Shown in pieces: positions 1-6,477 of a stretch of 64,000 nucleotides of DNA. Below the pieces are notes generated by a model. The model saw only the letters and a program-made list of their open reading frames with translations. It made no database searches and was not told the origin of the DNA. Made by a program: the position numbers and the translations under genes. The stretch's first letter is position 1. Every line of letters begins with the position of its first letter. The DNA comes from Hyphomicrobiaceae bacterium (GTDB lineage: Bacteria; Pseudomonadota; Alphaproteobacteria; Rhizobiales; Methyloligellaceae), in contig JACKJS010000002.1 in assembly GCA_020637815.1 (NCBI GenBank), positions 507,501-571,500 on the forward strand, written 5' to 3'.

Positions 1-1
1 A

Positions 2-496
2 CCGCCCGGCACGGCCGCGGAACCTGAGGTCGCCATCGGCGAGATGGACGGCCCGTTCGGCAGCGCGTTCGCGAATTTGCTTGGAGATCAGGTGAAGGGA
101 CATAGCCGCGTCCTGGCCCTGCTCAACACCGACGTCATGGTTCGTCCGCCGACGCTCTGCGTCAGCAAGGTCACTGTCGACGACGTGCGCTACACGAACA
201 TTCTCATGGGTACGGTGCAGTACGCCACCGCCATGGGTGTGCTCGATGCCGTCCGTTCCGGCGACATCCCGAAGGACAAGGCCGACGAGCTTGGCATCAT
301 CGTGTCGGTCTGGCTGAACCCCGGCATCGTGGATGTGGAGAATCTCGATCACCAGATCCTATTCGACATTCACCGGAAGGCGACCACACAGGCCATTCAC
401 AAGGCCATGACGTTCCAGCCCTCGATCGACTGGCTTCTCGAGAACCAGGACAAGGTCGTGCACAAATATTTCGAGAAGGGTTTGAAGGGCGAGTAG
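2..496 (+). CDS. Formaldehyde-activating enzyme (Fae) homologue, 5'-truncated by window edge
   Basis: The reading frame is open from base 2, so the true start lies upstream. Residues after the internal Met at 44 align along their length with Fae: a KVTVDD segment, the A-x-GVLDAV-x-SGDIP-x-x-KADEL stretch and a VSVWLNP strand match the Fae core (KVTINDAR, AVQDAVAEGIIPADEADDL, VGVFI). Canonical Fae condenses formaldehyde with tetrahydromethanopterin in methylotrophs. Around the Fae active-site segment (EVAHID...GPRGS) this protein reads EVAIGEMDGPFGS and appears to lack the catalytic histidine. That, and the extended C-terminus, suggest one of the Fae-like paralogues (Fae2/Fae3 type) rather than the housekeeping enzyme. 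A hairpin terminator follows. The family assignment is firm; the biochemical role is open. Confidence 0.8.
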   Translation, partial: PPGTAAEPEVAIGEMDGPFGSAFANLLGDQVKGHSRVLALLNTDVMVRPPTLCVSKVTVDDVRYTNILMGTVQYATAMGVLDAVRSGDIPKDKADELGIIVSVWLNPGIVDVENLDHQILFDIHRKATTQAIHKAMTFQPSIDWLLENQDKVVHKYFEKGLKGE

Positions 497-529
497 CGAA
501 CGACGCTTGCGCGCTTCGAGAGATCTGCG

Positions 530-571
530 AGCCGCCGCCGGGTTTTTCCCTGTGGCGGCTTTCGCATTTTT
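530..571. terminator. Rho-independent terminator after the fae-like gene
   Basis: Seven-base arms AGCCGCC (530-536) and GGCGGCT (554-560) enclose a 17-nt loop and are followed by a T-rich run (560-571). It sits 34 nt after the fae-like stop and before the convergent wall-hydrolase stop, so it may serve both strands. Confidence 0.6.
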
Positions 572-592
572 GGGGAGCGTTGCGCCGGCGTC

Positions 593-1243
593 CTAGCGCC
601 CGGCTTCCTCGGTTTCGCAGGCGAGCGAGATGGAGCCGGCATCGCCAGCCGATCCACACGGTGCCGCACCGGGGCCGCTGGCGACGATCGTCGAGGCGCG
701 CTGATAGAGATCCTTGACCGGGGTCGCATTGGCGGTCGCAACGCTGCCCGTATATTCCTTCTGCCACCGCCGCCCGGGCTTCATGTAGAAGGCGTTTCCG
801 CCTGCCACGGTCATGTATTTTGCCGGATAAGGATTCCTGTAGTTGACCGAATGGAAATGCATGGCTTGGCCGACGGGCGCGTAGCGCCCGCCTTTCAGAA
901 TTGTGTCCGCAGCATGCACGGCTGTTTTCATTTGCTTCGGATCCATGGGGGCGGTGAGCACCCCTTGCGCGAATTGGCGGTGCTGCCCGACCACGCCACA
1001 GATCGTATTGGGAAAGCGATCCGATTCGACCCGGTTCATCACGACGGTGCCGACGGCCATGGACCCTTCGTAGCTCGAGCGATTGGATTCAAAGTACATG
1101 GCGCGGACAAGGCATTGGCGTTCGTCCGTCGTCGCGATCATAGGCAAGCCCGGCCCGCGTCCGGAGCAGCCACTGAGGCACAATGCGGTGAAAGTAGCGG
1201 CAATGGCTGCCGCCACGTATGTCCCCCGGGTCGTCAGTCCCAA
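593..1243 (-). CDS. SleB-type cell wall hydrolase lipoprotein
   Basis: 216 residues. The N-terminus has a hydrophobic signal and a lipobox ending LSGC near residue 26, so export and lipidation are predicted. The body matches the Hydrolase_2/SleB fold: CLVRAMYFESNRSSYEG with the family's conserved FE near residue 50, then GTVVMNRV, then a QFAQG segment and the AMHFHS motif. The family cleaves peptidoglycan, as lytic transglycosylase or amidase-like enzymes, in sporulation and in general wall remodelling; here, in a Gram-negative, wall turnover is the likely role. It is convergent with the fae-like gene and monocistronic. The C-terminal 40 residues are low-complexity and not recognised. Confidence 0.85.
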   Translation of the reverse strand: MGLTTRGTYVAAAIAATFTALCLSGCSGRGPGLPMIATTDERQCLVRAMYFESNRSSYEGSMAVGTVVMNRVESDRFPNTICGVVGQHRQFAQGVLTAPMDPKQMKTAVHAADTILKGGRYAPVGQAMHFHSVNYRNPYPAKYMTVAGGNAFYMKPGRRWQKEYTGSVATANATPVKDLYQRASTIVASGPGAAPCGSAGDAGSISLACETEEAGR

Positions 1244-1633
1244 GTCCCCCCTGTAACGCAGTCCCTCGTTTGCCAGATCCTTCCGCCAAATTTGTGGCGG
1301 AGACGGATAAGCATCAGGCGACCCTATCGGTCAAAAGTTGCGGCGATATTGACGCGGCAGAGTTGAAGAGTCTTCTAGTTCACGCGGCGCCGCCGCTCAA
1401 TGAGTTCCTGGTCTCTCCCGGCAGCCAGGCTATGGCGGCCTCGGGATCTTACTTTGAAGGCCAGGGAGCGGCTTTTGCAAGTAATTGATTTCGTTCAACA
1501 TGACGGAGCGACCGAGCGCCGCACGCGACACCGCGGCACAACACGCGCCGTTCTGGACAGCGTAGATAACGGAGGAAAGGACGCCATGCTGCGGCAGGCA
1601 AAAGCTCAATATTCAGCGGATTGGGAGACGAAT
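1244..1633. other. Intergenic region without a convincing gene
   Basis: 390 bases between the divergent wall hydrolase and the copper chaperone. Open frames here are short, lack Shine-Dalgarno sequences and read as low-complexity peptides. The promoters of both neighbours must lie here, but no clear -35/-10 pair or palindrome stood out. Confidence 0.5.
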
Positions 1634-2167
1634 ATGGGTCGAATGACAAGACTGCGCCTGATCGAGGTTGGGCTAGCTCTTGTTCTGACTGTGGTCGCCT
1701 GTTTCTTCGTTGCCTTGGCCGTTTGGGCGGAAGACCGTTCCGAGATTGCGATTTCCGGCGCCTGGGCGCGCCCGACGATCGGCGAGGGCCGTGCGACGGC
1801 CGCCTATATGACGATTGAGAATGCCGGTTCGGCGGACGACGTGCTGGTCAGTGCCAAGTCACCCCAAGCCGCGCGGGTGGAAATCCACGAGACGAAGATG
1901 ACCGATGACGGCGTCATGACGATGAGGCCTCTCGCAAGCGGCCTTACCGTTCCCGCCGGTGGCGCCGCGTCGCTCAAGCCGGGCGGCGCACATATGATGG
2001 TCATGGGCCTCGAAGGCAAGCTGACCGAAGGCGGCGTGCTGCCCTTGACGCTGGAGTTCAAGAACGCCGGCGCGATCGACGTCTCGGTTCCGGTCGGGCA
2101 GGGGCCGGCTGGTGGGGCGCAAACGAACGGCACTGCTTCAGAACCCGAGCACCACAGCCACCCCTAG
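1634..2167 (+). CDS. PCu(A)C-type periplasmic copper chaperone
   Basis: 177 residues. The start at 1634 is chosen because GGGAGA lies 8 nt upstream and it is followed by an N-terminal membrane/signal segment (about residues 8-32, ending AVWA). The mature domain begins ISGAWARPT, typical of the PCuAC family, and carries the copper ligand pattern IHETKM ... MTMRP ... HMMVMG (His-x3-Met, Met, His-Met-x-x-Met). The C-terminus ends in a His-rich tail, EPEHHSHP, that could also bind metal. These proteins deliver Cu(I) to the CuA site of cytochrome oxidase. Given the nos cluster nearby, N2O reductase CuA is another possible client, although the gene lies about 5 kb away and is not in that operon. 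Confidence 0.88.
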   Translation: MGRMTRLRLIEVGLALVLTVVACFFVALAVWAEDRSEIAISGAWARPTIGEGRATAAYMTIENAGSADDVLVSAKSPQAARVEIHETKMTDDGVMTMRPLASGLTVPAGGAASLKPGGAHMMVMGLEGKLTEGGVLPLTLEFKNAGAIDVSVPVGQGPAGGAQTNGTASEPEHHSHP

Positions 2168-2181
2168 ACGCAGTTCCGGCC

Positions 2182-3696
2182 TTACTCGTCCTGTCCCCGG
2201 AAACCCGACAGCCGGCACGCATAGACCGTGCGCGTTTCCTGTTTCACGAGCGGAACCCGAATCGCCGGTATGGGGGTCACGCTTGTGAAATGGCGGGTAA
2301 CGGATTTGCGGCAGGGCACCAGCGACACGAACAGAATCGGCTCCTTGGTCCCGGCGACGAAGGGGCGCGTCATCTCGTAGTGGTGGTGCGGTTCAGGTCT
2401 GCGCTTCCAGACATAAAGAGGCGTTGGCTCGTCCCGCATATAGTAGAGTAGCTCGGCGGCTAGATCGCGCGTGTCGACCAGCACGGCGCCATACTTCTCC
2501 TGCGACAGCAGTTTGCGCACCGCGTCCGCCGTTTCCCCCCACCCGATCGAAGAGCGGAGGAACAGAAGCTGTTCGAACGGCGTCCAGCTTCGGGCGAAGG
2601 CCGGTGCGATGGCAATGGCAGTCGCGACCACGAGATGAAGCGCGAGAGAAATCGCCATGAGGACGCGGCGCTCTTGTTCGAGGAGAACGGCGGTAACGAA
2701 AACGGTGGCGGCCGGGTAGGCGGTGGCCGCCCAATTGCCGTGCGCGCGGGAGAGCAGCGCCTGGACGATGAGGATCGTCAGGATTGGCAAGGAGAAGCTG
2801 AGGAGCAGCGTCTTGTTGGGATCGTCGGGTTTGCGGAGGTGCCGGAGCCCAGCCCGGGCGAAAACCGCGAACAGGATCGGTCCGAACAGCGCGAACTGCG
2901 CGCCGATGAATTCGGCAAGCTCGAGCGGATGAATGTAGGGTGGCCGCCAGCCTATATTGGCGCCGGTGTGTTTGGCGGTTGGCCAGCCGTGTTCGGCGTT
3001 CCAGACAATGTTCGGCGAGAAAAGCGCGAACGCGATGAGGCCGGCGACGATGGCGCGGCCGCCAAGCAGTGCCTCTCGCGCCTCGCGAGAGACAATGGCG
3101 TGGCAGGCGATGCAAAGGACCGCGTAGATCATCGCCTGTTTGGCGAGGAGCCCGGTCCCGATGGCGACACCTAAAAGAATCGCGTAGCCCATGGACTTGC
3201 GCCTCACCAGCATCACCCAAGACAGCAGCATGAGCGTCCAAAGGAAGATCAGTGGCGCGTCGGTCGTAATCAGTGCCGAGGCGTAGGAGACGCCAGGAAT
3301 CGTCGCGAAGAGAATCGCGCTCCAGAAGCCTACCCTCGCATCGAAGAGGGTGCGGCCGATCGCGAAGAGCAGGCCGGATGTGAGCGTGTAGAGGATGGGA
3401 GCGGCGGCGCGCGTGCAGGCTTCGGACGCGCCGCAAGTTTCGCTCATGGCGCGGATCGCCCAAGCGATCAGCGGGGGCTTCGAGAAATAGCCGAACTCGA
3501 AATCGCGCGACCAGGTCCAGTACTGCGCCTCGTCCATGACGAGATCGACCTTCGAGACGTACAACGCCGCCAGCCGGACGGCGAGCAGGAGGCCGAGGCA
3601 GAGTGCCGTCAGGATGGCGTAACCCATGTCCGACAGAGGCGGACGCAGGGGCGTATCGGACGGCCGGATCGACTGCGAGGTTTCGGGGGCGGGCAA
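2182..3696 (-). CDS. GT39/ArnT-like polyprenyl-phosphate-sugar glycosyltransferase
   Basis: 504-residue polytopic membrane protein with about a dozen hydrophobic segments. The first periplasmic loop contains VMDEAQYWTWSRDF, the conserved acidic pair of the PMT/ArnT superfamily, followed by GYFSKPPLIAW. The family moves a sugar from a lipid-phosphate carrier to lipid A, LPS core or protein on the outer face of the inner membrane. The start is a TTG at 3696 with GAGGAAG 5-6 nt upstream. It is divergent from a GT2 polyprenyl-phosphate sugar synthase and a LAB_N protein, the usual partners for making and flipping the donor. Which sugar and acceptor are used cannot be told from sequence; lipid A or LPS modification is the inference. 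Confidence 0.85.
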   Translation of the reverse strand: MPAPETSQSIRPSDTPLRPPLSDMGYAILTALCLGLLLAVRLAALYVSKVDLVMDEAQYWTWSRDFEFGYFSKPPLIAWAIRAMSETCGASEACTRAAAPILYTLTSGLLFAIGRTLFDARVGFWSAILFATIPGVSYASALITTDAPLIFLWTLMLLSWVMLVRRKSMGYAILLGVAIGTGLLAKQAMIYAVLCIACHAIVSREAREALLGGRAIVAGLIAFALFSPNIVWNAEHGWPTAKHTGANIGWRPPYIHPLELAEFIGAQFALFGPILFAVFARAGLRHLRKPDDPNKTLLLSFSLPILTILIVQALLSRAHGNWAATAYPAATVFVTAVLLEQERRVLMAISLALHLVVATAIAIAPAFARSWTPFEQLLFLRSSIGWGETADAVRKLLSQEKYGAVLVDTRDLAAELLYYMRDEPTPLYVWKRRPEPHHHYEMTRPFVAGTKEPILFVSLVPCRKSVTRHFTSVTPIPAIRVPLVKQETRTVYACRLSGFRGQDE

Positions 3697-3749
3697 GATA
3701 GCTTCCTCGGGAGGGGCCTTGCGAGGGGGTCAACCCCTAGAGGGCTGAA

Positions 3750-3766
3750 ATAATTATCATTCTTAT
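3750..3766. promoter_or_regulatory. AT-rich near-palindrome in divergent promoter region (weak Fur-box resemblance)
   Basis: ATAATTATCATTCTTAT lies between the divergent GT39 and GT2 genes. It is far more AT-rich than its surroundings and partly symmetric. It loosely resembles the Fur consensus (GATAATGATAATCATTATC), but several positions differ, so an ordinary -10 region is just as possible. Confidence 0.25.
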
Positions 3767-3855
3767 GTCAAGCGCGTGGCATCCTACATCTGGACGTCAA
3801 ACTTGAACATCACTATGGTCGCTTCGACTAACACTCGCGTCCTGGAGAGGAACCC

Positions 3856-4659
3856 ATGCCAGGCGATTGGGCGCCAGGCGGCGCCGTCCGTGTCTCCATT
3901 GTCATTCCTGCCTTCAACGAGCAGGGCAATATTGGCCGCTTGATCGAGGAAACCTACGCAACCGTGCCCGATTCGGTGCTCGGCGAGGTGATCGTCGTGG
4001 ACGATGCCAGCGACGACGGGACGGCGGCGGAGGTCAAGGCTCTCGTCCCCCATCACGGAACCCTGCGCTATCTGCGTCATGGGCGGCGGGCCGGTCAGAG
4101 CGCCTCGTTGCGAACGGCCATCCTCGCCTCCCGTTTTCCGGTGATCGCGACCATGGATGGCGACGGACAGAACGACCCGGCCGACATAGCGCCGCTGTTC
4201 GAGAAGCTCGGGGCGCCGGGTTCGGAACCCGCTCTCGTGGGAGGGGTGCGCGCCTCACGGAAGGACACCGGGTCGAAGCGGTTCGCCTCGCGCTTCGCGA
4301 ACTGGCTACGGGACCGGGTGCTGAACGACGGATGCCCGGATACCGGGTGTGGCATCAAGGTCTATCAGCGCGATGCTTTTCTGGCCCTTCCGTTCTTTAC
4401 CAGCATGCACCGCTATCTTCCGGCCTTTTTCCAGACCTATGGACATCAGGTCAGCTTCGCGCCGGTGAATGATCGTCCCCGTCTTGCGGGGCGGTCGAAG
4501 TACACGAATTTTGGCCGGGCGCTAATCGGCATCTACGATCTTGTCGGTGTGAGCTGGTTGCGCAAGCGCACGGACCTTCCGCCTTTGGCGGAGCAGGTGC
4601 AGGGCGATGCCGCGAAATCTGGAGAGCGGCGCATTCAACTGGTAAGCCAGAGAGGGTAG
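3856..4659 (+). CDS. GT2 family polyprenyl-phosphate sugar synthase (DPM1/ArnC-like)
   Basis: 267 residues with the GT-A nucleotide-sugar fold. VSIVIPAFNEQGNIGRLIEE is at the N-terminus, VIVVDDASDDGT follows, and the metal-binding MDGDGQNDP (DxD type) is near residue 98. It is closest in pattern to dolichol/undecaprenyl-phosphate mannose or formyl-Ara4N synthases (DPM1, ArnC), but it lacks the two C-terminal membrane helices of ArnC. The start has GGAGAGG about 6 nt upstream. The gene is 5 nt ahead of the LAB_N gene in one operon. The likely role is charging a polyprenyl carrier with a sugar for the divergent GT39 transferase. Confidence 0.85.
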   Translation: MPGDWAPGGAVRVSIVIPAFNEQGNIGRLIEETYATVPDSVLGEVIVVDDASDDGTAAEVKALVPHHGTLRYLRHGRRAGQSASLRTAILASRFPVIATMDGDGQNDPADIAPLFEKLGAPGSEPALVGGVRASRKDTGSKRFASRFANWLRDRVLNDGCPDTGCGIKVYQRDAFLALPFFTSMHRYLPAFFQTYGHQVSFAPVNDRPRLAGRSKYTNFGRALIGIYDLVGVSWLRKRTDLPPLAEQVQGDAAKSGERRIQLVSQRG

Positions 4660-4664
4660 CGGTC

Positions 4665-5027
4665 ATGTCCCTAGACGGGCTTGCACAATGGTGGGCCGAC
4701 AAGTCGACGGCGGAGCTCGTCTGGCTCGGGATCGGGCTTGCGGCTCAGTTGATGTTTTCGATGCGGTTCCTGATTCAGTGGATCGCCACGGAACGGGCGC
4801 GGGCATCCATCGTGCCCGAGACCTTCTGGTATTTCAGCTTCGTCGGCGGGCTGATGCTGCTGAGCTACGCCATCTACCGCATGGATCCGGTCTTCATCAT
4901 CGGCCAGGCGACGGGCCTCATCATCTACTCGCGCAACATCTATTTTATCTGGCAGGGCAAGAAGGTGGATGAGGGCCCTCCGGAAGTCGCCTATGAGGGC
5001 GAGACCAAACGCGTTCAGGAGGCGTGA
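4665..5027 (+). CDS. Lipid-A-disaccharide-synthase N-terminal-like (LAB_N) membrane protein
   Basis: 120 residues with the full LAB_N signature: MFSMRFLIQWIATERARAS, PETFWYFSFVGGLMLLSYAIYR, then MDPVFIIGQATGLIIYSRN. Three to four membrane helices are visible. Stand-alone LAB_N proteins occur beside GT2/GT39 genes in lipid glycosylation clusters and resemble small multidrug-resistance-type flippases. A role in presenting the polyprenyl-phosphate sugar to the outer face is inferred from this context; it has no LpxB catalytic domain. It is cotranscribed with the preceding GT2 gene. Confidence 0.85.
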   Translation: MSLDGLAQWWADKSTAELVWLGIGLAAQLMFSMRFLIQWIATERARASIVPETFWYFSFVGGLMLLSYAIYRMDPVFIIGQATGLIIYSRNIYFIWQGKKVDEGPPEVAYEGETKRVQEA

Positions 5028-5222
5028 CGTCCACCAGGCTTTACAAAGCTGTCGCAAATCCCATATAGAGGGACCAGCGCCGCAGCCCATCGGGGCCCAC
5101 GCAGCCGGCGCTTCGAATCTTCTTCGAACCTAACTATAGGTTCCCACTTTCGCGGCGGCCGAATCAAGGCCAGATCGCCGCGCAAAGGCAGGCCCTTTGC
5201 TTTCAAAGGCCGACTGAATTGA

Positions 5223-5299
<77 letters not shown>

Positions 5300-5393
5300 A
5301 TCTCAGAAGAAAACAAGCCCTATCTACCGCCGTCGTGGCGGCGACTGGCGTTGCTCGACATTCCTCAAATCGGATCAGAGGCTCTGCGGACCC

Positions 5394-6302
5394 TTATTCC
5401 AGCTGCTCGGCGTAGTGTCCGAGTTCCGCGATGCGCTCCACCGCGCTTTCCATAGCCGTCTCCGCCATTGCGCGCGTCGTCTCATCGACCGAGGCAAGCA
5501 ACACGGAGTCCAGGACCTCGCATAACTGCTCAAGCGGAACCTGGGCAACCACGAGCAGACCCAAGGCATGATCGGCGTTATTGGATTCGGCGAGGGTACT
5601 GTCGGTGCGGGTGTCTCCGGCGCGTTTGCGCGCGGTCGCGGCCAGCTTGGCGAGAAGATCCGCTCCCTCAACATCCTGCAAGTCGCGCAACCGATCGGCC
5701 ACGGTCCCATGGCAGCGGGCGATCTTCTCCTCATGTTCCGCGATTATGGTCTCGAGCTCCGCGGCCGACGCAGTAGGCGACACCCGTGTTCGCGGTTTCG
5801 CGATATCGCGTTCGCTGTGCCACGCCGCGCGGCGCAAGGTCCGCAGCTGGGCCGCGTGTTGAAGCTTCTCCAAGGCCAAGTGCTCGGCTCCCCTGGCAAT
5901 CCTAGCATCGCCAGCGGATGCGGCCAGATAGGCAAAGAAAGCGAAGGCGCGAGCCTCATTGTCGACGGCAATGGAGTAAGCGCGATATGGCGTGAGCAAT
6001 GCGCTTCGGGACGCCTCCTTCCAATTGCGGGCAAGTTCTTCGGGTAGAGGCCGGCGAAGGTCTTCGGTGTGCGTCGTTTCGCCAAGACCCTGGGCCCATC
6101 CATCCACCGCCGAGAGATGGGCTTTCTCCTCGGCTCCGAGCGCATCAAAAGCCGCTACCGTCGGCATTTGACCGCGCCGGCGCATCTCCTCCGCCAGCCA
6201 GTTGTATTGGCGGATCGCCTCTGCACTGATCGCCTTGGCGACGCCTACCAGGTCCGTGAGCGTATCGATACGGATGTCTGGTTGCTTGGTCAGACGGGCC
6301 AC
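5394..6302 (-). CDS. Ferritin-like/rubrerythrin-fold protein of unknown role
   Basis: 302 residues, almost entirely helical. The first half has the repeated acidic/His pattern of a four-helix diiron bundle: SAEAIRQYNWLAEE, GAEEKAHLSAV (ExxH), AVDNEARAFAFFAYLA, then HLALEKLQHAAQL (ExxxH). The C-terminal half is a second alpha-helical region with HEEKIARCH. The start is a GTG with AAGGA upstream. The protein could be a small-molecule diiron oxidase or an iron/peroxide-handling protein; substrate not known. It is divergent from nosR and shares the promoter region holding an FNR/NnrR-like box, so microaerobic or nitrosative control is possible. A fold-level call only. Confidence 0.6.
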   Translation of the reverse strand: MARLTKQPDIRIDTLTDLVGVAKAISAEAIRQYNWLAEEMRRRGQMPTVAAFDALGAEEKAHLSAVDGWAQGLGETTHTEDLRRPLPEELARNWKEASRSALLTPYRAYSIAVDNEARAFAFFAYLAASAGDARIARGAEHLALEKLQHAAQLRTLRRAAWHSERDIAKPRTRVSPTASAAELETIIAEHEEKIARCHGTVADRLRDLQDVEGADLLAKLAATARKRAGDTRTDSTLAESNNADHALGLLVVAQVPLEQLCEVLDSVLLASVDETTRAMAETAMESAVERIAELGHYAEQLE

Positions 6303-6366
6303 CGCGCGGTTCCTTCAATCGTTAGAGCCTACATGGAACTGTAGTTTAGACGGACTTGGTTCGAGA

Positions 6367-6380
6367 TTGACGTGGCGCAA
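6367..6380. promoter_or_regulatory. FNR/NnrR-like box upstream of nosR
   Basis: TTGACGTGGCGCAA matches the TTGAN-N4-NNCAA layout of FNR/NnrR/DnrD-type sites. It lies 98 nt before the nosR start and 65 nt before the divergent ferritin-like gene. nos operons are commonly activated by such Crp/Fnr-family NO or oxygen sensors. The half-sites are not perfectly symmetric. Confidence 0.5.
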
Positions 6381-6421
6381 CGTTGACGACGTTGATTTGA
6401 GATAGAGCCATTCTACAACGT

Positions 6422-6436
6422 TTTCACAGTGTGAAA
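6422..6436. promoter_or_regulatory. Perfect inverted repeat in nosR leader
   Basis: TTTCACA-G-TGTGAAA, seven-base arms around one base, 42 nt before the nosR start. It could be an operator or a small transcript hairpin. No regulator can be assigned. Confidence 0.4.
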
Positions 6437-6477
6437 GCCATGGACGGATCCCGGAGGGCGACTGGACTAGACGGCAC

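Noticed and set aside
1400..1633. Longer N-terminus for the copper chaperone
   Set aside because: The extension would precede the signal segment, lacks a ribosome site and is low-complexity; the ATG at 1634 has GGGAGA at good spacing.
2393..3733. Long alternative frame over the GT39 gene
   Set aside because: Arg/His-rich composition and no family motif; the GT39 frame has clear membrane helices and motifs.
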